Source: Strigamia acuminata
Lineage: Eukaryota; Arthropoda; Chilopoda; Geophilomorpha; Linotaeniidae
Direction: 5' to 3'
Assembly (NCBI GenBank): GCA_949358305.1
Contig: OX442316.1
Coordinates: forward strand, 16,926,001 to 16,990,000
Length of the DNA: 64,000 nucleotides
Shown: positions 1 through 9,725 of the stretch, piece after piece
Layout of the letters: each line of letters starts with the position of its first letter
Position numbering within the stretch: the stretch's first letter is position 1
Notes under the pieces: model-generated
Databases searched by the model: none
Told to the model about the DNA's origin: nothing
What the model saw: only the letters and a program-made list of their open reading frames with translations
Position numbers and translations under genes: made by a program

Positions 1-907
1 ATTGTCATTTCTCATTTGCCGGATGCAAAACCAGAGCGGAGACGTTAATTAAGCGCGAAGAAGAAAAAGATGGTGAAAATAAATTTGGTTTTCGATTTTT
101 CAATTTTTCAATTTTTTTCGATTTTTCGATTTTTTTCGATTTTTTGATTTTTCGATTTTTTTCGATTTTTTGATTTTTCGATTTTTTTCGATTTTTTAAA
201 AAATATAATTTTAATTTTTTAGGGATTGAAGCTGATGGTGTGATCCGTTCAGTCGCTGATTTATGCGCGTCTTTTCAGCACGTAATCGCCAAACACGTTG
301 TGACGAGAGTCACTCGTGCCATGATGTTTTGTCAGAAGGAAAATTTATTAAACGACAACGAGAAAACATTGGTATAAGTCTGCAGCTAGACGAAATATTT
401 GTTTTTAATTTTTGTTAAATTTTACAGGTAATGTCTGGCGGAGTTGCGTGCAATCGATATATTTGGGGGGCATTGAAAATTCTGTGTGGTCACACGGGAT
501 TTAAATTGATTTGTCCACCGCCGGAACTGTGCACCGACAATGGAATCATGATCGCTTGGTAATATTAATTCGTTTCGTGGAATAAATATTTTTAATTTAT
601 TTTAATTTATTTGTGTTTAGGAATGGCATCGAACGGTTAAAAGTGGGAATCGGTGTCACGATGGACATAGATAGTGTCGACGTTGATGGGAAGTGAGTAT
701 TTATTTAGAAATAAAAAGAAATTGTATTTATTTTAATCAATTTTGCTCATTTGTGTTGTTAGTTGTGCACTCGGCGTCGATATAAGCGAACGAGTGAAGA
801 GTGCGCACATCAAAGTTCCACCCGTCAAGTTATCACCGACGGAAATTAGGAAGCTTGCGTACGAAATTAAAGATGATTCAGCTTCGCACGAATCGAATAA
901 GTTGTAG
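1..907 (+). CDS. OSGEPL1: OSGEPL1/Qri7-type mitochondrial tRNA threonylcarbamoyltransferase, copy 1 (3' part, 5' end outside window)
   Basis: Five exons are visible: 1-72, 223-371, 428-558, 621-692 and 763-907 (stop TAG 905-907), all joined in phase by GT-AG introns. The family (TsaD/Kae1/Qri7) transfers threonylcarbamoyl to A37 of tRNAs reading ANN codons; the OSGEPL1 branch acts in mitochondria. Conserved stretches include VMSGGVACNRYIWGALKIL in exon 3 and CTDNGIMIAW at the exon 3-4 junction, the usual C-terminal nucleotide-binding motifs. The gene starts before the window. It lies in the same direction as a complete second copy at 4106-5949, with identical intron positions in the shared part, so this is a tandem duplication. 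The C-terminal tail differs from copy 2. The first intron holds a T-rich TTCGATTTTT tandem array. The reading frame is open, so both copies may be functional. Confidence 0.9.
73..222. repeat. TTCGATTTTT-type tandem array in OSGEPL1 copy 1 intron
   Basis: The intron between the first two visible exons consists largely of short tandem copies of a T-rich motif (GATTTTTTTCGATTTTT and variants), between about 94 and 200. A closely similar array occupies 11630-11890 in an ARHGAP intron. Confidence 0.8.
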
Positions 908-1501
908 AAGTAAATCAAAATGTTTGTAAATAAAATAAATTGTGAGCAAAAATAAAAAATGGCGTTTTTGAAATAAACTTAAATCATTTGGGGGTAAACG
1001 GATTCGCAATTAGCCAATCACAGAGCGAGTTGACTAAAACGTCATCACTAGGACGACAGACCGTGCTCGCCATACAACAGCGATAAAAAAATAATAACTG
1101 ATTTTGAAATAATAATAATAGTAAATAATAGTTAATAAATAAATAAGTAAATAAATAATTATAAATAAATAAGTAAATAAAAGTTAATAAATAAATAAGT
1201 AAATAAAAGTTAATAAATAAATAAGTAAATAAATTATTATAAATAATTTATAATAAATAAATAAATATTTCAAATTAATACAGAAAAAAACAACCAAAAA
1301 ATTGAAATATAAACTAGTGTTTAATGCTAATATTTACATGTATTAACATTGTTTTTAATTATTTGATATAGCTAATGTCAGTCTTTTCTGTAATTCAGCT
1401 TTTTTACCAGATGTGGGCAGGTGGCGAGCTTTCAACTCTCATTTTAGTTCATAACCTAAAAAAAGAGAAAAAATTTATTGATAAACATATTAAAATCAAT
1501 G
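908..1501. other. AT-rich spacer with (AAATAAATAAGT)n simple repeats
   Basis: This holds the 3' flank of OSGEPL1 copy 1 (AATAAA-like hexamers near 928-940) and the 3' flank of the THAP gene on the minus strand. Between about 1100 and 1270 it is a degenerate AAATAAATAAGT array. I see no gene in it. Confidence 0.7.
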
Positions 1502-2512
1502 CTAATTACAATGTGTGATTACTTGAAGACTTTGTAGAGTTTGAAGTGACATTTCTCCTTGGATTGCTGCTGTTGGTACATTATTTGTGACTTCTGTCAT
1601 CTGATGTTGTATTGGTTGACTGCTGATAACTTGTGAATTTGCAAACTGTTTTCTTTTTCTAATCCACTTTGCTAAAGTTGTTATCCCAGGTAATGGATAG
1701 CCCTTGCGGCGAAAATGTTCATAACCACTCCTTGACACTGCCCTGTCTGCTAATGCGGATGCAATATCTTCATCTGACCAGTGTACCCGTTTTGCATTCT
1801 CCTTGTCAGAACTTTTCAGGATATATCGGACTTGCCCAGGTGTAAAAATAGTGTTTATCTTTTTCTGTAGTCTTATTAATTCTTCAAAATGCACATCTTT
1901 CAATCTGGCTTCTAGCAATTTTTTTTCATTCTCCATTGATTTTAATTTTTTTTGCATTTTTGCATAATTTCTGGAGGTTGTTGCTCTTGCTTTTAGGACT
2001 AAGTTCTTCAACAATTTATTTTCCTGCTTAAGAACTTTTTTTTCTTCGTCAACAAAATCCGTTTGTGTGGCCTGATCATAATGAGTTTTCATTGGTGAAA
2101 TATTATTAATGATATTATTAACGATGATACGTCTTTCTTCCTTTTCAAATCGTGATTTATAACGCTTCTGTCGTCCACTTTCTTCTAAGTGTCCAAGTCC
2201 ATCGTCCTCCATTGGTAAATCATCTTTGTCAAGGTTTACATTAGGAACAGCAGTTGATTTTAACATTCGTCTGAGAGGTAAGTTGAGCAACTCATTCCTC
2301 AGGTCTCTCTGGTAATCATCGACAGTGAAATGTTGGGAACAAATGTACCCATTATTGGGGTTGAACTTAAGATCTGCTCGCTTGCATTTGGCAAGCCACA
2401 GTCTCTGTCTCGTGGCATCACATGGAAATGAATGATAAATGATTTTTGTCCCTTTGCTATTTCTCCCTGTGTTGGTGCAGCTGGCAACGGCACAGACAGC
2501 ATGATGCGCCAT
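1502..2512 (-). CDS. THAP-domain protein with P-element-type coiled coil and helix-turn-helix, no RNase H domain
   Basis: The product is 336 residues from ATG 2512 (MAHHAV...). An N-terminal THAP zinc-dependent DNA-binding domain covers about residues 1-92, with C7, C12, C58, H61, a conserved W39 and an AVPNV end motif. A lysine/glutamate-rich coiled coil follows at about 150-220, then a segment like the P-element/THAP9 transposase HTH region (FTPGQVRYILKS... WSDEDIASAL... YPLPGITTLAKW) at about 230-300. The RNase H-like catalytic domain of full P-element transposases is absent. The open frame runs upstream past this ATG, but that part lies in the inverted repeat of an adjacent element and has only a TTG start. 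A TTTTAG acceptor-like sequence lies just before the ATG, so a 5' UTR intron is likely. This is either a truncated P-element relative or a domesticated THAP gene. Confidence 0.8.
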   Translation of the reverse strand: MAHHAVCAVASCTNTGRNSKGTKIIYHSFPCDATRQRLWLAKCKRADLKFNPNNGYICSQHFTVDDYQRDLRNELLNLPLRRMLKSTAVPNVNLDKDDLPMEDDGLGHLEESGRQKRYKSRFEKEERRIIVNNIINNISPMKTHYDQATQTDFVDEEKKVLKQENKLLKNLVLKARATTSRNYAKMQKKLKSMENEKKLLEARLKDVHFEELIRLQKKINTIFTPGQVRYILKSSDKENAKRVHWSDEDIASALADRAVSRSGYEHFRRKGYPLPGITTLAKWIRKRKQFANSQVISSQPIQHQMTEVTNNVPTAAIQGEMSLQTLQSLQVITHCN

Positions 2513-2550
2513 GTCTCCTAAAACAATTATATAAATAAATAAATATACAG

Positions 2551-3729
2551 GGTGGAACAAAAGTCTGTTCCCCTCAAATATTTCCTGAGCAATTGCATTT
2601 ACGCCAACTTTGATGAAGCGATCATATGGGAAGTTGGGTGAGAGCAATCCAATGATGTCATCAAATTTGACCTTAAAGGCCATTTTCAAGGTTATTCACT
2701 TGATAACTTCTAAACCAATCAGGTTAGAGCAAAAAAGTCAATTACAAAGTTGTAGAGCACCATCAAATTAGTACTATCCAGCTGATCTTAGTCATCTTAA
2801 ATTAAATGTTTGCGTTTTAAAATGAAAACAAATCAGCTGAAATAAAGTCAGCCATTGAGGCAAAAATTAAATTTCTACTAGAAAGGCCGGAATTTTCGCC
2901 GACCTAGAAAGGCCGAAATTGGTCAAAATGACCGTTTGAAACAATGCGCACAAGACCATCAATTTTTGTTTTGCTATTTTCTTCACATATTTCGCGTTTT
3001 ACTGATCAATTTGATGGCAAAACGCAAGATACACGTATTGTTTATGTATTTTGCACGATTTGTGCGCGTTTTGTCCACGTTTCGTGCACGTCTTGTGCGC
3101 GTTATTTCAAGCGGTCATTTGGACCGCTTTTGGCCTTTCTAGGTCAATTCAATTTTTTTAATTTTTTTTACAGAAAAAAGCCACGTTTGCTGATTTATGA
3201 TGTAAAGTATCATAAGTTAGTAAAAGTGAAAAAAATACCAGCATTGTAAACCCATTGAGTTTATTGAGTTTATTGAGTTTAGTCAAAATGACCGCTCTGA
3301 TCTTTCTAGTGTTAAATAAATATATTCAAATGTGCATTACTGTGCAAGTACACAATAAAAATCATCACTATCTTTTTTTAATGCCTCATTAATTTTTTTT
3401 TTCACATGTATAAAAAATTTCACTTTGCTGATTTTTTTCTGATTTGTTTCCTTTTTAAAAAGAAATCATTTAAATGAAGATGACTAAGATAAGTTGGATA
3501 GTACTAATTTGATGGTGCTCTTCAACTTTGTAATTGACTTTTTTGCTCTAACCTGATTGGTTTAGAAGTTAGCAACTGAATAACCTTGAAAATGGTTTTC
3601 AAGGTCAAAATTGATGACATTATTGGATTGCTCTCACCTAACTTCCTATATGATCGCTTCATCAAAGTTGGCCTAGATGCAATTGCTCAGGAAATATTTG
3701 AGGGGAACAGACTTTTGTTCCACCCTGTA
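2551..3729. mobile_element. Inverted-repeat DNA element with about 250-base TIRs and TA target duplication
   Basis: The left end begins TA-CAGGGTGGAACAAAAGTC and the right end finishes GACTTTTGTTCCACCCTG-TA. The two arms (about 2551-2800 and 3477-3729) are long imperfect inverted copies. The TA flank and CAGGG end fit a Tc1/mariner-type non-autonomous element. The interior has no recognisable transposase and carries a second nested element with CTAGAAAGGCC ends. Short open frames inside (2936-3249) look like chance products of the repeat. Confidence 0.8.
2866..3316. mobile_element. Nested piggyBac-like sequence (CTAGAAAGGCC ends, TTAA)
   Basis: CTAGAAAGGCC lies at the left (about 2878) and its inverse CTTTCTAGTG followed by TTAA at the right (about 3302-3316), around a core including GGTCAAAATGACCG. 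The CACTAGAAAGG end next to TTAA resembles the CCCTAGAAAGA terminus of known piggyBac elements. The left boundary is poorly preserved. A 46-base relative sits at about 32399-32448 with a clean TTAA duplication. Confidence 0.5.
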
Positions 3730-4105
3730 TAATTAAAATCAGTACGGTATACAAACTTCAAATTTAATTGGTCATTTTTTGTTCAAAAGTTGCTTTGTTT
3801 ACTTACCAAATGTGATTGATGTTCCTCAAAACTTCTAATCTACTGCACCAAATGATCCCAGGATATCTGTTTATAATTAATCAGACTATTAGTTGGTATA
3901 AATACATTTATTATTAATTAAAACACTGAAAACTTACACAAGTGCACCGATGGTTTTGTCGTTAGCTTGTTCGCGCCTTTATTGTGTCCTAAGAGTGACG
4001 TCATGCGCGCATAGTAGCGAAACTGGTCCTTCGACGCGCACCGCCTATCGGTCGTACCTTCTACTTACTCTATGTACTTACCTTGCTACGTGCATGCTAC
4101 GTGAA
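3730..4105. promoter_or_regulatory. Upstream region of OSGEPL1 copy 2
   Basis: This is the spacer between the inverted-repeat element and the start codon of OSGEPL1 copy 2. It becomes less AT-rich from about 3950, as expected for a promoter or 5' UTR, and carries a TGACGTCA site at 3998-4005 (CRE/ATF consensus). No clear TATA box is seen. Confidence 0.4.
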
Positions 4106-5949
4106 ATGAATTTTTTGAAAACTTTTCGGCGGTGCAGCACCGTTAGGTACTATTAAAACTTGGTGATTTATACACTAAAATCATTCGTGTTATTTTTCTA
4201 GGAATCCTGGTGATACGTACAGGACTGTACTCGGCATTGAAACGAGTTGCGACGAAACAGCGGCTGCAGTTGTTGATTCGGACGGAAATGTTTTGGGCGA
4301 ATGCATCAATTCGCAATTACAAACTCACTTGGCGTGAGCAACAAACCTTTATTCCAATAAACATTTATTAAAATAAATTTATTATTCAGATTTGGAGGGA
4401 TCAGACCCGTTATTGCGGCCGATCTACACGAGCAAAATATCGATAAAGTCGTAACAACAGCTTTAAAACGAAGCAAATTAACATTAAAAGTATATAAAAC
4501 GCACAAATATTTGTTTTAGAAATTAAAAAACAAATGTTTTGGTGTATTTCTTCAGGATATTGATGCCGTAGCGACCACAGTTAAACCAGGACTGCAATTA
4601 TCGCTAAAAATCGGAGTAAATTATGCGAAAAATTTAGTTCGGGAGTGGAAAAAGCCATTTATTCCTATTCATCACATGGAAGCACATGCACTCACAGCTA
4701 GAATGGTTAATAGGTGCAAATGTAATTGATTTTCAATCGATTTTTATTGATTTTTTGATTTTTTATTGATATTTTTTTCCTTTCAGTGTTGATTTTCCGT
4801 TTTTAGTTCTTCTTTTAACCGGTAGTCATGCCCAGATTGCCGTGGTTAAATCCGTGTCGGAATTTGAGCTATTAGGAACTTCGTTAGTCGATGCTCCTGG
4901 GGAGATATGCGACAAAGTTTCTCGGCGATTGAAATTACGAAATTTGCCCGAATATCGTTTTACGAACGGCGGACAAGCGATAGAGAATTTGTCAGTGTCA
5001 GGAAATGCATCGAAGTTTAAGTTCACGTCCCCCCGGTTTAAACACAAAGATTGCGATTTTTCTTTCCGATCGTTTAAAGTGCAAGCGCTTGAAACGATTC
5101 AAAATGAAGAGAAGAAACATGGTAAATAAATAAGTAGAATCTCACATTCCAGTACAGTTGTGAATTGTTAGTTATGGTGTGTCATCATTGAGTTTAATTC
5201 ACAAGTGTACTGGAATTAGTTCGGACAATTTTTAAACTGAGATATTTTAGGAGTCGTCGCTGATGGAATAATTCCATCAGTTTTCGATTTCTGCGCCTCA
5301 TTTCAACACGCCGTTACAAGACACATTGTAAAGAAGGTTTATCGTGCGATGTTATTTTGTGAACAACAACATCTATTAAATGGCGGCCGCAAAACATTAG
5401 TATGAAAAATATTAATATATTGTGCAAATAAATTAATTTTTTGATTTATTTTTATTTTTAAAGGTTATGTCTGGTGGAGTCGCGTGCAACCGGTATATTT
5501 GGGGCGCGTTGAAGATTTTGTGCGATTCTATGAACTTCGAATTAATTTGTCCGCCACCGCCTCTCTGCACCGACAATGGAATCATGATCGCGTGGTATTA
5601 CGATTTTTCGTAATAAATTGCAATTAATTTGATGTTTTAATGTTTAGGAATGGTTTGGAACGATTAAAAGCCGGTGTAGGTGTCACAACGAATGTAGATA
5701 ACATCGAAGTTACACCAAAGTGAGTGATTTCGTCCATAAATGCTGTGTAAAAATGCAATTCGAAATTCCTGTTTCAATCACAGATGCAGCCTCGGTATCG
5801 ACATCAGAGAACGAGTGAAAATCGCCGACATAAATGCGGCCTCGGCTGTGCAATTAAATCCGGACAAAATCAGGAATTACGCGTACAAAGGACGAACTCA
5901 AAGCATAAAGAACAATATTTATTATGTAGATTCAGACAGTAAAATATGA
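4106..5949 (+). CDS. OSGEPL1: OSGEPL1/Qri7 mitochondrial tRNA N6-adenosine threonylcarbamoyltransferase, complete copy 2
   Basis: Nine exons join in phase to 427 residues: 4106-4146, 4202-4333, 4390-4489, 4556-4713, 4787-5121, 5251-5399, 5464-5594, 5648-5719, 5784-5949. The product starts MNFLKTFRRCSTVR, a short arginine-rich N-terminus fitting a mitochondrial targeting peptide. TVLGIETSCDET is the classical N-terminal ATPase-fold motif, IPIHHMEAHA carries the metal-binding HxxxH motif, and LLTGSHAQIAVV, VMSGGVACN and CTDNGIMIAW are conserved nucleotide-binding segments. The enzyme makes t6A37 in mitochondrial tRNAs. The whole exon layout of the 3' half matches copy 1. Intron 5 (5122-5250) carries a small hairpin MITE. 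The gene ends only 88 bases from the 3' end of the convergent zinc-finger gene. Confidence 0.95.
5146..5217. mobile_element. 72-base hairpin MITE, family CCAGTACACTTGTGAA
   Basis: The arms ATTCCAGTACAGTTGTGAAT (5146-5165) and its near-perfect inverse ATTCACAAGTGTACTGGAAT (5198-5217) flank a short loop in intron 5 of OSGEPL1 copy 2. A second member of the same size lies in an intron of the RPP25-like gene at 18717-18789. Confidence 0.75.
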
Positions 5950-6037
5950 ATATTTATTTATTTGTTAATAATTCTTTGGCTCAGATTAAAAATATACAAC
6001 ACAACAAAGCAACATTAATTTTTGACAATTGTACACC

Positions 6038-8784
6038 TCACATTTCTAATAAGACGTGAGGAGACGAATTGAGCAACTCTTCAGCAACCAATGGCTGCGT
6101 TTCGTTCATTTGGTTCGTTTCCGGCGCGTCTTCCTTAACTATTTGGTCGCTTTTGGCATTTTCGTCCACCGGTTCGACTTCGATCACCATTTTCCCATTC
6201 CCAATGTCTTTTTGAATGACAACTGCAACTATAGGAACTTTGACCTGCAAAACGCTCTCTGGTTTGGCTGCTGGTTCCGGTTTCAGGTCTTCCGCAGTTG
6301 CTGGGATAAGCACCTGATGAAATAAAATTTTTATATGGTAAAATTAATCGATTTTTAATCGATTGTACTTGTTTTGCATCGACGGTTGACAATATTTTGA
6401 CTAGAACGGGTAATCCTTTCGCGGGCCTGAATAATGCGAATGGTGTTTGGTTGTTTTGTTGTGCGGTGAGCATCGCCGGAGTTGAAAGAGCCTCGATTAA
6501 TAAGCCAGTATTTTGGCTAAAGAAAGGGATATTTGATGGTTCAGCCGGTTTGGTGGGTGCAACTTTTGCTTTTGTGGGAGTTGTTTCGTCGGCGCCTGAT
6601 AAAATAAAAGTTAAGTTGGTCGGTTAAATTGCAGTTTTGCATGTTTTTGGCCAAAATATTGCATATTTTTGTCTGAAATATCGTTTTTTGTCAATTTTTG
6701 CGTCGAAAAGTGAATGTATTCGACTAAAATCACGTTTTTTAGACCAAAATAGTTCATTTATAATATCTAAAAATGAATTTTTGTGGGTAATAAAGCCAAA
6801 AACATTAATTTCATCGATGTTTAATGGCGGAATTACTTTTTCTGTCGCACCCGGTGCACGATAAACTCACTGGACTCGTGAATTCGATGGTTTTATCTCC
6901 ATTTGGAAGAATGATCGTTTTACTCGCGACACTAATTTCAAAAACAAAAAAAAAACTTAAAACATTTCCTCATAAATCCAAATAAATCCAAATAAAAAAC
7001 CAATTTGTCGTTTTTCCTCTCCGTAATGTGTGGGAATGCAACAACTCTCTAAATTTATCCGCATCAATTCGCGGCTCCCCGGTTATGTCGTACTTAATTC
7101 CATGTTTGTACTCCTCGTGGATCCGCAAACTAAACCTGCGCGGAAATTCCTTACCACATGACTGACATATGTGTTTCGGCTTCTCCACGTGCGCATGCGC
7201 CTAAATAAAAACACAAAACAAAATAAAACAAAACAAAATAAATGAATAAATGAATAAATTACTTTATGACACATCAAATTCGACGTCTGATTAAATCCTC
7301 GTCCGCATTTATCACATTTGTAAGGCCGCTCTCCAGTGTGCGTATAAATGTGATTTTTCAAGTTGCCTAGAAAAATAAATGAAAAAAACGATAAAAATGA
7401 ACAACATGTGCACATTGTTTTCACCTTTTTGGTGGAACCCTTTGCCACAAACGTGGCACGTATGTCTTTTAAGTTCAGAATGTGTTTTACGATGCGCAAT
7501 CAGCGTGGACGATCGGTTAAACGCCTTCCCGCAAACACTGCACATAAATGGCCGCTCGTCGCTGTGTATGGCTTTGTGCCGGCATAAAGTGCTCGCCTGT
7601 TGAACAGATGTTGCTTTTTATTTGTTATTTGGGTCGTTTTTGGGGTTTTACTTGTCTGAATGCTTTGTCGCAGACGTCGCACTTGAAGTTTCGCACGTCT
7701 GTGTGGATTGGTACGTGTCGCATTAGTGTGTATTGATGCAGGAATTCTTTATGACAAACTCCACATTCCCAAACTTTCTTGGTTTGGCCATCTTTTTTCA
7801 TCAATTTGACAAAATGTTGCTGGCCATGGTAACTGTTCTCGTCGTCTTCGTCGTTTATGTCCTCATTTTCGTCGATTAGCTGCGAAAATTCGTCACATTT
7901 TGGATTTTTTGGATTTTTTGAAAGGATAAAATGGAATAATTGTTTGTTTTTTTACTTTAACACTAATTCGTTTGACAAAATTCTTCTTTTTCGATTGGTT
8001 TTTGCTCTTTTTCGATCCTTTTTTCACTGTTTTCAAAGAAAAATTGCATTTATTAATTTATTAGTGTTTTGTTTTCTTTAAATAAGAGATAAAACCTGAT
8101 TTATTTGATGTTCTTTTCGTCTTTGGGGGTGGTGGAGATTTTCTTTTTTCGCTATCTGGAAATAAAAAATTTAAAAAAAAATCAATGAAATAAAATATTA
8201 AAATACTAAAAATATAAAAAATCCAAAGAAATTTAAAAAAAATTGCAAAACATCCAAAACCTTCGGTTAAAAAAATGGAGAACACTCCAGAAGTTGTCTT
8301 TTCTTTTTCTCTTTTCTATTTTATTTTGCGTCAAATAATTAAAAGTCGCGTTGCACTTTTGTTCGTGAACACGTGAAGGATTTTGGTCGAACAAAAGACG
8401 AATCAACGCGACACCAAAACGGAAAAAATAAAAATAAAAATAAATTAAAAAACAAAACAAATAAGAAAATTTATTTTTAAACCGGAACCAACAACAACTC
8501 AACGAAAAAACGATCGAATAAACATAAAATCCAAATATTTAACGTCAAAACAGAAACGGTTAGGCCTAAAAGTGGTGCAACAATCGGGCGCAAACCGCGC
8601 GAACAATGGAACATCGCGCCGCCACACAAATGTCATTTTTGCATCGAAAAACGGGTGTAAAAATTGAAAATTGTCAAAAACACAAGTTTAAATACTTAAC
8701 TTGGTCAGGCTGTAAACAATTTGCAGCTTCGTCATCTTCGTTTTTCTTAAATTTGCGCTTTTTTAGCAGTAAAGCTCGTGGCAT
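6038..8784 (-). CDS. SNAG-domain six-C2H2 zinc-finger transcription factor, Gfi1/senseless-like
   Basis: Exons on the minus strand: 8701-8784, 8096-8155, 7956-8026, 7652-7879, 7425-7596, 7263-7366, 7001-7200, 6867-6931, 6369-6595, 6038-6313. The product begins [12 protein letters not shown], a SNAG repressor motif that in vertebrate relatives recruits LSD1/CoREST. After a lysine-rich linker and an acidic segment ([13 protein letters not shown]) come six C2H2 fingers starting [50 protein letters not shown] and [10 protein letters not shown]. Fingers 3-6 (SSTLIAH, FHQK, QTSNL) match the Gfi1 order well. Unlike Gfi1 there is a long tail of roughly 200 residues after finger six, rich in Ala, Glu, Pro and Val. 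All exons from 8155 downward join in phase, but the SNAG exon and the next one are one base out of phase, so an exon or donor between 8155 and 8700 remains unresolved. Confidence 0.75.
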
Positions 8785-9725
8785 GATGAATTAACGACAA
8801 GAAAAGCTCTTTTTTCGTTTTTTTTATACAAGGAATTTCTTTATGGCAACAATAAAACGGTTTTACATTAATTTCAAAATATATTTCCACTGTTTAGGGT
8901 CTTAAAAAAATTATTTTTAAAAAGACGAGTTAAATTCAACGCGATTGTACGTTGTTCGTACAGCGGAGCCTTTCTCGACAAGTGCTGCCGCCATGCTCAA
9001 TCTTTAATAAAATAAAACAAATAAAACATTAAACAAAAAATAAAAATACTCAATTCCAACCACAAAACTGCAACATTTCGTTCACATTTCTAAAATAAAA
9101 TCATTTATTTACAATTTGGTAATTTTGAAAATGCATTACGTCAGAACATCTCAAATTTAAACGAAAAATTAGCTATTAAATGACGTTTCAAACTACACCC
9201 GATTTAATTTTTATACACGCCGAGCACACAACGCATTTGCCATGACGTCAAAAAATCAGTGCAAAAAGAATGTTCCGACGCAAGTTTGGCAAGGTCATGT
9301 GGTGCGGAAGTAAACCACCGAGTTGAGTTTTTCTCCGGCCACTTTTCGACCCAATTGCGAGCAAAACCGCACGCAAACGTCAACCCGCGCCGCCAAAACC
9401 CGCACCATACGCCGCGAGTCGGCACCTGGCGCCCGCAACACCGAACACAACACGGAGACGAACCCCAACACCAACCCCGACACAACGGATGACAACCGCC
9501 GAAAACGTTCGTAATTAACCACCCACAAATCCCTCGCAACATCTTTGAACACGTGCCGAACGAAATCCCGCCATGAAATGCTCAATCGCGCGCCCAAGAC
9601 GTAAACGAAGAACGAAAACGAGTCCCGTAAGTGACTTAAAACGATTTAAAACGAGTGAAAAGGATCCGTTGGATTAATTTTTGGTTCGATTTAATTTGCA
9701 GATGGATCGGTCGAGCTTATTTTGA
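8785..9725. promoter_or_regulatory. Divergent upstream region between the SNAG zinc-finger gene and ARHGAP, with ARHGAP 5' leader
   Basis: AT-rich DNA to about 9240 gives way to markedly GC-richer sequence at 9270-9620, probably the first non-coding exon and promoter of the ARHGAP gene. A good donor CCCGTAAGTG near 9625 and an acceptor TTTGCAG ending at 9701 suggest a 5' UTR intron of about 75 bases. Open frames on the minus strand here are by-products of the GC-rich composition. Confidence 0.5.
9702..9725 (+). promoter_or_regulatory. Seven-codon upstream ORF whose stop abuts the ARHGAP start codon
   Basis: Directly after the predicted UTR acceptor, ATG GAT CGG TCG AGC TTA TTT TGA reads MDRSSLF-stop. 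The stop codon 9723-9725 is immediately followed by the main ATG at 9726. Such an arrangement would make translation of the main frame depend on leaky scanning or reinitiation, for example at ATG 9732, the third codon of the main frame. Confidence 0.55.

Noticed and set aside
2513-2689. Upstream extension of the THAP protein frame
   Set aside because: It runs into the inverted repeat of the neighbouring element, begins with TTG, and an acceptor-like TTTTAG lies just before the conserved ATG.
6056-6864. Plus-strand frames opposite the zinc-finger gene
   Set aside because: The minus-strand exons there have matching splice phases and carry the protein tail, so the plus frames are shadows.
9204-9597. 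Open frames in the GC-richer ARHGAP leader
   Set aside because: Several overlapping frames on both strands without homology are explained by low stop-codon density.
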